A stretch of DNA of 64,000 nt from an uncultured Candidatus Melainabacteria bacterium (GTDB lineage: Bacteria > Cyanobacteriota > Vampirovibrionia > Gastranaerophilales > Gastranaerophilaceae). The DNA lies in the NCBI GenBank assembly GCA_949841365.1, contig CATKZI010000005.1, positions 102,723 to 166,722 on the forward strand. Reading direction: 5' to 3'. A program made the position numbers and the translations under genes. Shown piece by piece: positions 17,495 through 26,936 of this stretch. Every line of letters begins with the position of its first letter. The stretch's first letter is position 1. Under the pieces are notes generated by a model. The model was not told the origin of the DNA. It ran no database searches and worked only from the letters and a program-made list of their open reading frames with translations.

Positions 17495-18886
17495 TTAATA
17501 AAGTTTCTGAACAACGGGCAGATTTACACCTCCGCAGAATGCGCGTTCGGTTAGCCTTACACCCAAACAAGCCTGATGACGTTTAAATTGAAATCTGTGA
17601 ATTTTTCTGATAACTTCATCCACAATTGAGCGTTCAAACGGGATTTCATCTGCTGACATATTTTGTTCCAAATACATTTCAATAATTTTATCCAAAACGT
17701 CATATTCAGGCAGTCTGTCACTGTCTTTCTGGTTAGGATGAAGTTCTGCCGAAGGTGCTTTATCAATAATTTCCTGCGGAATAATTTCACCATCACGGTT
17801 AATATAATTTGAAAGTTTATAAACATTTGTCTTTGTCAAATCGCAAATCAAATTGTAACCGCCTGCAAGATCGCCATAGAGAGTGCCAAATCCCATTGCA
17901 CTTTCAGACTTGTTGCCCGTAGATAAAAGAAGCATATTTTCTCTGTTTGAATAGAACATTAAAATCAAAGCTCTTAAACGCGCTTGAAGATTTTCTTCTG
18001 CAAGGTCATGAAGTCTGTCGCGTCCGTCTATAAACTTATCAAACAATGGCGTAATAGGTTCTGTCACAGTTTGCATACCCAAATTTTCTGCTAATTTCAA
18101 ACTGTCTTTCACACTACCTTCAGATGAAAACATACTCGGCATCAAAATCCCCAGTACATTTTCAGCACCGAGAGCTTTTACGGCAAGCGCTGCGGTTAAT
18201 GCACTGTCAATTCCGCCTGATAGCCCGAGAACAACTTTTTTAAACCCTGTATTTTCGCAATACTCTTTTAATGCAAAAGTTGTAACAGCAAGAACCTGCT
18301 TTTCCATCGGTTCATCAACAAATTCAATTCTGCGTGAAAAATCAACCGTATCAATATCCTCTTGGCAGAGAGGCATTTGCATAACAAGTTCATTATCAGC
18401 ATTTTTAGCAAAACTTGCGCCGGCATAAACATTTTGATCAGCCAAACCCAAAGCATTTACATATACAAAATTTGTATAAGCTTCAATACTTTCAACGAAA
18501 TCAGCGTACGTATTCATTGCAAAATATCTGTTTTTTGCAAGAACATACAAATCACATTCAATATCTTCAATAAACGTATCGGATACAAAAACTCTTTGTC
18601 CGCAAATATCGTAAAATCCGTCCTCGGAGATTTCAACTTCACCGTTTTTGATTAAAACGTCCCCGATTAGAATATTTTGAGGAAAGTTTTTTTCTGCAAC
18701 ATGCTGATAAAACTCACTCTGACAAATTCTGCATTTTTCATCAAGGATTAAATCCTTTCCGCCCAAATCCTCAATATTTGCCTGCGGAAAAATTACCAAA
18801 TCACCTTTAACATTTTTTATTATATTTTCAAAATTAAATTCAAAATCGCCTGTTTTTAATTTTATCTGTGCCAGTGTAATACGCAT
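17495..18886 (-). CDS. nadE: NAD+ synthetase with degenerate N-terminal glutaminase domain
   Basis: The 463-residue protein has an intact C-terminal synthetase: the PP-loop SGGIDS at 223-228, STGNKSE, and KAPSAELHPNQKDSD. This domain adenylates deamido-NAD+ and amidates it. The N-terminal nitrilase-like domain is about 80 residues shorter than usual, with Q35 in FPQ where the catalytic Glu of FPE is expected and Ser (VFVSDTF, S102) where the catalytic Cys is expected; the Lys-containing LPNY segment is missing. It therefore probably uses free ammonia. The gene lies 7 bp after ftsQ and probably ends the mur/fts operon. Confidence 0.9.
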   Translation of the reverse strand: MRITLAQIKLKTGDFEFNFENIIKNVKGDLVIFPQANIEDLGGKDLILDEKCRICQSEFYQHVAEKNFPQNILIGDVLIKNGEVEISEDGFYDICGQRVFVSDTFIEDIECDLYVLAKNRYFAMNTYADFVESIEAYTNFVYVNALGLADQNVYAGASFAKNADNELVMQMPLCQEDIDTVDFSRRIEFVDEPMEKQVLAVTTFALKEYCENTGFKKVVLGLSGGIDSALTAALAVKALGAENVLGILMPSMFSSEGSVKDSLKLAENLGMQTVTEPITPLFDKFIDGRDRLHDLAEENLQARLRALILMFYSNRENMLLLSTGNKSESAMGFGTLYGDLAGGYNLICDLTKTNVYKLSNYINRDGEIIPQEIIDKAPSAELHPNQKDSDRLPEYDVLDKIIEMYLEQNMSADEIPFERSIVDEVIRKIHRFQFKRHQACLGVRLTERAFCGGVNLPVVQKLY

Positions 18887-18893
18887 TTTATCC

Positions 18894-19760
18894 TCATTTC
18901 AATTTCAAATAATTAACCTTTTCCCAGCTTAAATCAAGATATTTAACCTTTGTTTCAACATCTTTGACCTGCGGGAGAATTGACGGAATTCTTTCAATTC
19001 TTTTATAAACATTTTCATCAAGTTTACCTACTCTAATATTTACGGTTTTAATTTTTACAAAAATATCGTTCGGGTTTCTGAAATCAACAAATTCAACCTG
19101 TTCTTTTGAATAAGTTTCAACATATTTAACAATTTTTTGAATTTCTTTAATCTTTTCCAAATCCCATTTTCTGTAATCATCACCTTTATTGCCGTAGGTG
19201 AGAACAAGAATTGTTTTATAAGATTTGTCCAGAGGCAAGAATTCTCTGCCGATTAAAGTACCGTCTGTTGTAAAAAACGCAACGGGCGGAGATTTTATAT
19301 CAGGAGAAATTGTAATAACAGGCGTGCGCTCTCTTATAATAATCTGAATTCTTGCAGGGAAAGCATAACGTCTTATATAAACATTTTCAATCGGCGCTAA
19401 CTGCATCAATTCTTTTTTAATAGAATTCGTACGCGCCATATATAACGGAAGATGCGGGACATTACTGTTTTTAAGCATTGTCATAATTTTGACAGACGGT
19501 ACAATCTTGTTGTTGATAATCTGAACGGAATTTCCGTCAGCTTTGTTAAACGCATTACTATCCATATACCAGCCGTCAGCCTTGAGAACGTATACCATTC
19601 CCAAAATCAAACCGACAGATATAAAAAACCGCATAACAGCTCTGAAACGTTCCTGTTTCATTCTGCCTTTGCGCACAACTCTTTCACGGCGTTTTTTATG
19701 TACTAAATGTTTGCCGTCCTGTTGTTGTTCTTCTTCATTTATCTGTTCGTTTTCGTCCAT
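18894..19760 (-). CDS. ftsQ: Cell division protein FtsQ/DivIB-type (POTRA domain)
   Basis: The 288-residue protein has a basic cytoplasmic tail rich in Glu/Gln and Arg/Lys, one membrane segment (VMRFFISVGLILGMVYVL, about 41-58), a POTRA-like region (KIMTMLKNSNVPHLPLYMAR to IENVYIRRYAFPARIQIIIRERTPVI), and the following FtsQ beta domain. FtsQ links early and late divisome proteins. Its place directly after murC-murB-ddl is classic for the division/cell wall cluster. Its start overlaps the ddl stop by one base. Confidence 0.9.
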   Translation of the reverse strand: MDENEQINEEEQQQDGKHLVHKKRRERVVRKGRMKQERFRAVMRFFISVGLILGMVYVLKADGWYMDSNAFNKADGNSVQIINNKIVPSVKIMTMLKNSNVPHLPLYMARTNSIKKELMQLAPIENVYIRRYAFPARIQIIIRERTPVITISPDIKSPPVAFFTTDGTLIGREFLPLDKSYKTILVLTYGNKGDDYRKWDLEKIKEIQKIVKYVETYSKEQVEFVDFRNPNDIFVKIKTVNIRVGKLDENVYKRIERIPSILPQVKDVETKVKYLDLSWEKVNYLKLK

Positions 19761-20686
19761 TATTTATTTAATCCTGCACTGTTTAAGATTAATTGTACCA
19801 AATTATCGTAATCAATACCCATAGCATTTGCTTGAGCCGGCAAATCGCTTGTTTCTGTCATACCCGGGCTTGTATTGATTTCCAATACATAAGGAATATC
19901 GCCGACAATGTGGAAATCAACCCTTGAAACTCCCGAGCATCCCGCAATTTCGAATGCTTTAAGCGCAATTTCTTTAACTCTTTTAGTCATTTCATCAGAA
20001 ATTTCAGCAGGCAGAACAAATTCAGTCATACCCTTTGTATATTTGCACTCATAATCGTACCATTCATGTTTAGGGCGCATCTCAAGAATTTCTGTTACCT
20101 GCCTGTCTGCACCGTCGCCTATTACACCGACAGTTGCCGCGATACCGACAAGATATTCTTCAATCAAAACATCATCGTTATATTTAATCGCATCTTCATA
20201 AGCTTTTTCAAGCTCATCGGGCGTATTAACCTTTGTCATACCAAAGCTTGAGCCTTCACAAACAGGTTTTGTAATCAACGGATAGTTCAAATTTTTAGTC
20301 ATTTCTCTGACATCGTCGCCTTTTCTGACAAAAACAGATTTAATCAACGGAATATCTTTGCAGGTAGAAAGAATTCGTTTTGTGTATTCTTTGTTCATGC
20401 AAACAGAACTTGCCATAACTCCGCATCCTGTATACGGGATTTTTAAGATTTCCAAAAGACCTTGAATACAGCCGTCCTCACCATATTTGCCGTGAAGTGC
20501 GTTATAAGCGATATCAAACCCTTTTAATTTCTGTGCGATATTTTCATCAACGACAACCAACTCTGCATTTTTATATCCAAGTCTTTTCAAAGCTTCATAA
20601 CAACCTTTGCCCGAACGCATAGAAACTTCTGCTTCTGATGACATTCCGCCTGCGAGTACCGCAATTTTTGCATTTTTATCTATCAT
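19760..20686 (-). CDS. ddl: D-alanine--D-alanine ligase
   Basis: The 308-residue ATP-grasp enzyme has the N-terminal LAGGMSSEAEVSMRSG, ALHGKYGEDGCIQGLLEI, VKPVCEGSSFGMTKV, and the metal-binding VLEINTSPGMTETSDLPAQA. It joins two D-Ala residues for the peptidoglycan stem. The YTGCGVMASSVCMNKEYTK segment agrees with a D-Ala rather than D-lactate ligase, though that is not certain. It overlaps murB by 4 bp and ftsQ by 1 bp. Confidence 0.96.
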   Translation of the reverse strand: MIDKNAKIAVLAGGMSSEAEVSMRSGKGCYEALKRLGYKNAELVVVDENIAQKLKGFDIAYNALHGKYGEDGCIQGLLEILKIPYTGCGVMASSVCMNKEYTKRILSTCKDIPLIKSVFVRKGDDVREMTKNLNYPLITKPVCEGSSFGMTKVNTPDELEKAYEDAIKYNDDVLIEEYLVGIAATVGVIGDGADRQVTEILEMRPKHEWYDYECKYTKGMTEFVLPAEISDEMTKRVKEIALKAFEIAGCSGVSRVDFHIVGDIPYVLEINTSPGMTETSDLPAQANAMGIDYDNLVQLILNSAGLNK

Positions 20687-21528
20687 AACTCTACTCCCAA
20701 AAACCTTATTTCAGGTTTTAATTCAATATCAAATTTCTCTTTTACTCTTTTTCTCATTTCGCGCATAAGATTTATAACGTCAGTTGATGTTCCGTCATTA
20801 TGGTTGACAATAAAGTTTGCGTGGTTTTCCCAAACCTTAACACCGCCGACTTCAAGCCCTTTCACGCCGCATTCGTCTAAAAGCCTGCCCGCCGAATTTT
20901 CCTCGGGGTTTTTGAATATGCTTCCGCAATTAGGCAAAGCTAAAGACGGCTGATGAGATTTTCGAAACGCAAGATTTTCATCCATTTTCTCTTTTACACC
21001 CTCGCGCGGAGTTAATTCAAATTCAGCTTCAAGAACAACATAATTTTTCTTTTGACAAATTGAAGTTCTGTAACCAAATCCCAAATCAGTCAAGGTTAAA
21101 AGCCCTTGTTCGGGGCAATAAACTTTTGCCGATTTCAAAACATCTGCAACACACTGCCCGTTTGCGCCCGCATTCATATAAACTTCACCACCGACAGAAC
21201 CGGGAAAACCAATCATAAATTCCAACCCTGATAAACCTTTTTGAGCAACGGTTTGCGCAAGTTTCGGGCCTTTTACACCCGCTCCTGCCGTAATTTTGCC
21301 GCCTTCAATAATAATTTCATTCAATCCTAAAGTTGAAATTACCACCCCGTCAAATCCGTCAGATGAAACAAGCGTATTTGAAAGATTTCCGGCAACAAAA
21401 GCCTGAGGGTATTCTTTTAAGCTTTGAACAAACTCATCAACGGTTTCGGGAAAAATCATTTTAGCGATTTTCCCGCCAATTTTAAAAGATGTAAGTTTTT
21501 TTATTTCAAAATTTTCCTCAACGAGCAA
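20683..21528 (-). CDS. murB: UDP-N-acetylenolpyruvoylglucosamine reductase
   Basis: The 281-residue FAD enzyme has the N-terminal NTLVSSDGFDGVVIST region, GLEFMIGFPGSVGGEVYMNAG, GYRTSICQ, the catalytic Ser in NCGSIFKNPE, and a C-terminal Glu-containing segment (KPEIRF). Its size fits the shorter type II MurB. It reduces the enolpyruvyl group to form UDP-MurNAc. Its start overlaps the murC end by 11 bp. Confidence 0.96.
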   Translation of the reverse strand: MLVEENFEIKKLTSFKIGGKIAKMIFPETVDEFVQSLKEYPQAFVAGNLSNTLVSSDGFDGVVISTLGLNEIIIEGGKITAGAGVKGPKLAQTVAQKGLSGLEFMIGFPGSVGGEVYMNAGANGQCVADVLKSAKVYCPEQGLLTLTDLGFGYRTSICQKKNYVVLEAEFELTPREGVKEKMDENLAFRKSHQPSLALPNCGSIFKNPEENSAGRLLDECGVKGLEVGGVKVWENHANFIVNHNDGTSTDVINLMREMRKRVKEKFDIELKPEIRFLGVEL

Positions 21529-22888
21529 CTTCGATTACCTCATCTTTTACTGACAAAAGTTCTTTGCCCAGATTTGTAATTGTACCTGCGCCTAAGCCTA
21601 TTACAACATCGTTTTCATCCAATTTTGGATACAATTTTTTCGCAACATCTTTGATTGATCCTGAAATATACTCACAGTCAACATGAGATGACAATTCTTT
21701 TACGAAGTTTTCGGAATTAATGCCCTCGATTTCATCCTCAGAAGCTGAGTAAACATCTGTGACATAGACTTTGTCCACACCACCAAATGCATCCAAAAAC
21801 TCATTCCACAAATTTTTCAATCTTGTGTATCTGTGAGGCTGAAATACTGCAACAATATGTTTTCCGCTCATTCCTTCCGCTGATGAAAGAGTTGCCTTAA
21901 TTTCAGTCGGATGATGTGCGTAATCATCATACACAGTCACACCGTCAAATTCGCAAACCTTCTGGAAACGTCTGCCCATACCCGAGAAAGTTGCAAAATG
22001 CGGTTTAACTTTTCTTATATCAACACCTGCCTGATGCAAGCTTGCAAGAACTGACAAAGCGTTATAAACATTGTGTTTTCCGCGCAAAATAATCGTCAAA
22101 TCTGTTAAAAAATTATTTTTATAATAAATATCAAATGTAGTGCAATCAGACTTAAACTCAATATTTTTTGCAGTGTAATCGGCATCATCCAAACCGAATG
22201 TAATAGCTTTATGACTATGCAAGCTCATTGCACCTTTACAATCTTTGTTTACAAGCAAAACCGCATCATCTGCCATATTTGAAATAAATTTTTCAAAAGT
22301 TTCAAGAATAGACTTCAACCCATCCTTATAAAAATCGAGATGATCGGCTTCCAAATTGTTTACAACACAAATATTCGGAGAATATTTTACAATAGTACCA
22401 TCGCTTTCATCTAATTCGGCACAGAAAAATTTTCCGTCCTGAGAATGAGCATTCAAGCCGATATCAGGCAAAAGACCGCCGACAACGTACGAAGGCATCA
22501 AGCCTGCTTTTTCCAAAACGTAAGAACAAAGTCCGCTTGTAGTAGTTTTGCCGTGAGTTCCCGAAAAACCTAAAAAGAATTTGCCCCAACTTGAAATTTC
22601 CGCCAAAATATCTGAACGGTGGTAAACCTTCAATCCCAATTCTCTTGCTCGAACCATTTCAGGGTTGTTTTCCCTGATTGCCGTGCTCGCAACCACAATC
22701 GCATCTGAAGGAACATTTTCAGCCTTTTGACCGATATAAACAGTTGCACCTAATTTTCTTAATTTATCAATATATTTGCTGTCTACTATATCAGAGCCTG
22801 AAACTTCACAGCCGTTTTCAAGCAAATATTTTGCCAAACCGCTCATTCCTACTCCGCCTATTGCTATAAAATAATATTTCTTATTCAA
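21518..22888 (-). CDS. murC: UDP-N-acetylmuramate--L-alanine ligase
   Basis: The 456-residue Mur ligase has the N-terminal nucleotide-binding GGVGMSGLAKYLLENGCEVSGSD, the P-loop SGTHGKTTTSGL, ELDESDGT, NLEADHLDFY, and YDDYAHHPTEI. It adds L-Ala to UDP-MurNAc. The start is set at TTG 22888 because GGAGAGAGGG lies 8-9 bases upstream; an ATG at 22924 would overlap the -10 box TATAAT at 22913-22918. It is the first gene of murC-murB-ddl-ftsQ-nadE. Confidence 0.95.
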   Translation of the reverse strand: MNKKYYFIAIGGVGMSGLAKYLLENGCEVSGSDIVDSKYIDKLRKLGATVYIGQKAENVPSDAIVVASTAIRENNPEMVRARELGLKVYHRSDILAEISSWGKFFLGFSGTHGKTTTSGLCSYVLEKAGLMPSYVVGGLLPDIGLNAHSQDGKFFCAELDESDGTIVKYSPNICVVNNLEADHLDFYKDGLKSILETFEKFISNMADDAVLLVNKDCKGAMSLHSHKAITFGLDDADYTAKNIEFKSDCTTFDIYYKNNFLTDLTIILRGKHNVYNALSVLASLHQAGVDIRKVKPHFATFSGMGRRFQKVCEFDGVTVYDDYAHHPTEIKATLSSAEGMSGKHIVAVFQPHRYTRLKNLWNEFLDAFGGVDKVYVTDVYSASEDEIEGINSENFVKELSSHVDCEYISGSIKDVAKKLYPKLDENDVVIGLGAGTITNLGKELLSVKDEVIEVAR

Positions 22889-22912
22889 AATAATACCCTC
22901 TCTCCTTTTACT

Positions 22913-22918
22913 ATTATA
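22913..22918 (-). promoter_or_regulatory. -10 box of the murC operon
   Basis: TATAAT on the minus strand, followed by the ribosome binding site GGAGAGAGGG and the TTG start of murC. No good -35 hexamer is visible 16-18 bases upstream. Confidence 0.5.
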
Positions 22919-22959
22919 ATACATAAATCGGGAGTGGATAGAAATTTTACTATTTGTAA

Positions 22960-22986
22960 ATAAAAAAGCGGGAAATTCCCGCTTTT
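22960..22986 (-). terminator. Intrinsic terminator of leuS
   Basis: A perfect 10-bp stem AAAAGCGGGA / TCCCGCTTTT with a 3-base loop is followed on the minus strand by a T run. It overlaps the leuS stop codon. Confidence 0.92.
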
Positions 22987-25459
22987 ATTTAACTACTATA
23001 TTAACTAATTTTTTGGGTACAACAATCGTTTTCACAATCGTTTTACCTTCTGTCAGTTCCTTAACTTTCGGACTTGATAGAGCAAGCTCTTTAAGCTCAT
23101 CCTGATTTAATGCTTCATCAGCCTCAATCTTATCTTTTACTTTACCGTTAATCTGAACAATTAAAGTAATCGAACTTGCTTTTGCAAGGTTTTCATCCCA
23201 AACAGGCCAATCTTGAGCGTGAATTGAACCCTCTCCGCCCAATTCTGTCCAAGCTTCCTCACACAAGTGAACCGCTACAGGTGACATTAATTTGATTAAC
23301 GTTACAATAGCAAAGCTCAAAACAGCCTTATCCTCATCGTTCAAATCAGATTTTTTGCCTTGCCAATCATATATAGCATTAACAAGTTCACGATATTTAG
23401 AGATTACAGTGTTGAACTGGAAGTCATTTGAAATATCGTTAGTAATACCTTTGATTGCCATGTGAACAACACGAACCAAATCATCATTTTCTTTTGTTAA
23501 TGTTGTCGGCAATGCGTAAGCAACTTTGATATTCTCAGCATTTGATGAGATTAATCTCCAAACTCTGTTCAAGAATTTGTAGCATCCTTCAACACCAGCA
23601 TCTGACCAGTCAAAATCTCTTGCCGGAGGTGAATCTGACAGGATAAACAATCTTGCTGTATCCGCCCCGTAGTTTTCAAAGATTTCATCAGGGTCAACGG
23701 TGTTACCTTTAGATTTTGACATTTTTGCACCATCTTTAAGAACCATACCTTGTGTCAAAAGATTTTTGAACGGTTCGTCAAAATCAAGCAAGCCTAAATC
23801 TCTCAAAGCTTTTGTAAAAAATCTTGAATATAACAAGTGTAAAATTGCATGTTCAATACCGCCTACATACTGATCAACAGGAAGCCAATGGTTAATCAAG
23901 TCTTTATCAAACGGCATTTTATCATTTTTAGGATCAGCGTATCTCATATAATACCAGCTTGAGCATACAAATGTATCCATTGTATCAGTTTCACGTCTTG
24001 CTTTTCCGCCGCAGCATGGGCAAGTTGTTTCAGCAAAAGTTTTTGAAGTTGTAATCGGAGATTTGCCGACTACAGAAAAATCAACGTCTTTCGGTAATAA
24101 TACAGGCAATTGATCTTCAGGTACAGGCTGAATACCGCATTTTTCACAGTAAACAACAGGGATTGGAGCACCCCAGTAGCGCTGGCGTGAAATTAACCAA
24201 TCTCTCAATCTGTATTGTGTTTTAAACTCGCCAAAACCTTCATCAACAGCTTTTTGAGTAATCGCTTTTTTAGCTTCGGTATTTTTCATTCCGTTAAACT
24301 CATTGGAATTTACCAGAATACCTTCTTCTGTATAAGCCTTTTCTTTGCAGTCTGACGGATTTTCAGGATTTTGAATAACAACTTTCATAGGTAAGTTATA
24401 TTTTTTAGCAAAATCAAAATCTCGTTCATCATGTGTCGGAACTGCCATCACAGCACCCGTTCCGTATTCGGCAAGCGCATAATCCGCAGTCCAGAGCGGG
24501 AATTTTTCGCCCGTAAACGGATTTATACAGTGAGTTCCGAGCGGAACCCCGGTTTTTACTCTGTCATTTGAAAGTCTTTCAATTTCGGTCATTTTACGCG
24601 CATTAGCACGATAAGCTTCAACCGCTTCTTTATTTTCAGGAGTTGTCAAAGCTTCAATATCTTTGTATTCAGGTGCTACAACAAGGTATGTAATACCGTG
24701 AACAGTGTCGGGTCTTGTTGTATAAACAGGAACTTCAAGGTCTTTTTCAACAACTTTAAATCTGAAAATTGCACCTTCTGATTTTCCAATCCAGTTAGCC
24801 TGCATAGTTTTTACATTGTCGCCCCAACCGGGAAGTTTATCCAAATCTTTCAAGAGTTCTTCTGCGTATTCGGTAATTTTAAAGAACCATTGAGATAAAT
24901 ATTTTTTCTCAACCACACTGTCGCATCTCCAGCATTTGCCGTCGATTACCTGTTCATTTGCAAGAACTGTTCCGCATTCGTTACACCAGTTTACGGAAGC
25001 GTCTTTTTTATAAGCAAGACCTTTTTTATATAATTGTAAAAACAGCCATTGAGTCCATTTATAATAATCAGGCAGACAAGTTGTAACTTCTCTGTCCCAA
25101 TCATATGAAAGACCAAGCATTTTTAACTGTTTTGTCATATATGCAATATTTTCCAAAGTCCATTTTTCAGGTTCAGCGCCATGCTTCATTGCGGCGTTTT
25201 CGGCAGGAAGTCCGAAACTATCCCAACCCATCGGATGAAGTACGTTAAATCCGTTCATCTTTTTAAAACGTGCAATAACGTCTGTAATAGTGTAGTTTCT
25301 TACATGCCCCATATGCAATTTACCTGACGGGTATGGAAGCATTGAAAGAGCATAATATTTAGGTTTATCGCTCTCATTCGGTGTTTTAAACGTTCCGTTT
25401 TCTTCCCAAATTTTCTGCCATTTCTTTTCTATTTCCTGTGGAAAATATGCATTTTTCAT
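22985..25459 (-). CDS. leuS: Leucyl-tRNA synthetase
   Basis: The 824-residue class I synthetase has HMGH at 49-52 (KLHMGHVRN), KMSKS near residue 577 (GAKMSKSKGNTV), a CP1 editing domain with VYTTRPDTVHG and the TGAVMAVPTHDERD segment, two zinc-type Cys clusters (CNECG...CWRCD; CPCCGG), and a C-terminal domain ending KKLVNIVVK. Length is normal for bacterial LeuRS. The upstream region has AGGAGAG and a small CCTAA/TTAGG hairpin containing part of that site. It is transcribed alone. Confidence 0.98.
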   Translation of the reverse strand: MKNAYFPQEIEKKWQKIWEENGTFKTPNESDKPKYYALSMLPYPSGKLHMGHVRNYTITDVIARFKKMNGFNVLHPMGWDSFGLPAENAAMKHGAEPEKWTLENIAYMTKQLKMLGLSYDWDREVTTCLPDYYKWTQWLFLQLYKKGLAYKKDASVNWCNECGTVLANEQVIDGKCWRCDSVVEKKYLSQWFFKITEYAEELLKDLDKLPGWGDNVKTMQANWIGKSEGAIFRFKVVEKDLEVPVYTTRPDTVHGITYLVVAPEYKDIEALTTPENKEAVEAYRANARKMTEIERLSNDRVKTGVPLGTHCINPFTGEKFPLWTADYALAEYGTGAVMAVPTHDERDFDFAKKYNLPMKVVIQNPENPSDCKEKAYTEEGILVNSNEFNGMKNTEAKKAITQKAVDEGFGEFKTQYRLRDWLISRQRYWGAPIPVVYCEKCGIQPVPEDQLPVLLPKDVDFSVVGKSPITTSKTFAETTCPCCGGKARRETDTMDTFVCSSWYYMRYADPKNDKMPFDKDLINHWLPVDQYVGGIEHAILHLLYSRFFTKALRDLGLLDFDEPFKNLLTQGMVLKDGAKMSKSKGNTVDPDEIFENYGADTARLFILSDSPPARDFDWSDAGVEGCYKFLNRVWRLISSNAENIKVAYALPTTLTKENDDLVRVVHMAIKGITNDISNDFQFNTVISKYRELVNAIYDWQGKKSDLNDEDKAVLSFAIVTLIKLMSPVAVHLCEEAWTELGGEGSIHAQDWPVWDENLAKASSITLIVQINGKVKDKIEADEALNQDELKELALSSPKVKELTEGKTIVKTIVVPKKLVNIVVK

Positions 25460-25510
25460 CTTTTTCTCTCCTAATCTGTTAGGATAATAGCATAAAAAAA
25501 ATTTTTTATA

Positions 25511-25516
25511 TATAAT
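25511..25516 (+). promoter_or_regulatory. -10 box, leaderless type, of the 25523 gene
   Basis: TATAAT followed by exactly six bases (AAAATC) and ATG; no ribosome binding site. A T-rich stretch lies in the -35 area. Confidence 0.55.
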
Positions 25517-25522
25517 AAAATC

Positions 25523-26425
25523 ATGAAAAAGATATCCTTAATTTTAATTTTAGCTTTATTATTATCTGTTCAAATTCCGTCTGAAGCAGGATTTCTGACT
25601 GAACAAAAAGTAAAAATCGAACAACAAAAACTTAACAAAGCCAGAAATGCTGAAATTAAAGCACTTTTCGGCGAAATGATTAAACAGGCAAACAAACATT
25701 GTCTTGTCGGGCTTCAATCTGTTTATTCAAAAGATTTTGTTAATTCGGATGGATTTAATTATGACATTTATATGAAAATGGTTGAAGATACCTGGGAAAC
25801 TTATCCCGATATCACATATTCAACTCAAATAAACAATATTGAATTCACAGATAATTATGCAAGAGTTTTGGTGACAGAAACAGCTGTTTCTGCTCCTAAA
25901 GAACAAATCGGTGATTTTGAAACTGTCGGAGAACTTTATTCCACAGCAAAATGCATTTATCATTTGCAAAAACATGGCGAAATTTGGCTGATTGAATCGG
26001 AAGATGTTTTAGAAGAAACTTCAACCCTAAAATACGGCGGTGCAAGATATGTTAATGTGGAATTAGATACACCAAAACAAATAGGTGCAGGAAAATATTA
26101 CACAACAACATTGAAAATAGATGTTCCTAAAGGTGTTGATGCTGTTGCATCTATAAGCAGAGAAAAAATAGTATATCCGCAGACAAAAACCGAAGACAAT
26201 TTCAGACGTGTATCAAATGACAATATTTTAGAACGCGTATTTATGTCAAACCAAGAAAATGTGAACGAATATGCTATTGCATCAGTCGGTCTTGCTCAAG
26301 CTCAAGAGCAGGGTGAAAACATTAATATACACATGAGAGGACTTGCATTTATTATGACAAGAGTAAATGTTGTTCCGGAAAACAAATTTGTTAAATTAAA
26401 GACGGGAACGAACATAAGTGAGTGA
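25523..26425 (+). CDS. Exported protein with an NTF2-like N-terminal half
   Basis: The 300-residue protein has a signal peptide (KKISLILILALLLSVQIPSEAG). Residues 40-170 have the helix-then-sheet pattern of an NTF2/SnoaL-like fold (LFGEMIKQANKHCLVGLQSVYSKDF, then TYSTQINNIEFTDNYARVLV, then WLIESEDVLEE). The C-terminal half is a beta-rich region (YYTTTLKIDVPKGVDAVASI). No catalytic motif is visible. The last codons (TGTNISE then stop) are formed by a copy of a dispersed repeat. lspA follows after 50 bp. Confidence 0.72.
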   Translation: MKKISLILILALLLSVQIPSEAGFLTEQKVKIEQQKLNKARNAEIKALFGEMIKQANKHCLVGLQSVYSKDFVNSDGFNYDIYMKMVEDTWETYPDITYSTQINNIEFTDNYARVLVTETAVSAPKEQIGDFETVGELYSTAKCIYHLQKHGEIWLIESEDVLEETSTLKYGGARYVNVELDTPKQIGAGKYYTTTLKIDVPKGVDAVASISREKIVYPQTKTEDNFRRVSNDNILERVFMSNQENVNEYAIASVGLAQAQEQGENINIHMRGLAFIMTRVNVVPENKFVKLKTGTNISE

Positions 26426-26437
26426 CTGACCAATATA
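26403..26437 (+). repeat. Dispersed repeat copy A
   Basis: Begins CGGGAACGAACATAAGTGAG and continues GTGACTGACCAATATA. It covers the end of the 25523 gene and the start of the lspA leader, 72 bases before the lspA ATG. It matches the copy at 29281-29318 (minus) in about 30 of 35 bases. Confidence 0.7.
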
Positions 26438-26474
26438 GATAAAATAATTCCAAAACCGTCAAAGAGGGCAAAAA

Positions 26475-26936
26475 ATGAACAAAGCAAGTAAATTTATATA
26501 TTTCGCAGTATGTTATGTATTTTTTATTTTCACTGATTTATACCTGTCAAACGTAATGGTAGAAAATCTCAGAAACGGATTTCACATGTCAAATGCCGTA
26601 TTTTCACTTAATTACGTAAAAAATACGGGAGCAGCTTTCAGCATATTACAAGATTCAAGAGAATTACTCATAATTCTTTCAATGATAGCACTGGTTTTGC
26701 TGGCATTACATGTAATCAATCACCTTAAATCAATTTCTTTGAAAACTTGTTTTTTCATTGCATTGTTATCTGCAGGTATTGCGGGGAATCTTCACGAAAG
26801 AATTGCTTACGGCTTTGTACGTGACTATTTTCAACTAAATTTTATAAACTTCCCTGTATTTAATATTTCTGATATCTTTATAAATATTGGTGTAATCGCA
26901 CTGATTGTAATGATTTTAATCAAAAAGACCAAATAG
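26475..26936 (+). CDS. lspA: Lipoprotein signal peptidase (signal peptidase II)
   Basis: The 153-residue membrane protein has four hydrophobic segments. Conserved blocks are NYVKNTGAAFSIL, AGIAGNLHERIAYGFVRDY and FPVFNISDIFINIG. The two catalytic Asp residues (VRDY and ISDI) are retained. The usual D of G-N-x-x-D-R is Glu here (NLHER), a conservative change outside the catalytic pair. It removes signal peptides from prolipoproteins. It begins a tight run with the pseudouridine synthase and LapA-like genes and has a leader like that of panD. Confidence 0.93.
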   Translation: MNKASKFIYFAVCYVFFIFTDLYLSNVMVENLRNGFHMSNAVFSLNYVKNTGAAFSILQDSRELLIILSMIALVLLALHVINHLKSISLKTCFFIALLSAGIAGNLHERIAYGFVRDYFQLNFINFPVFNISDIFINIGVIALIVMILIKKTK

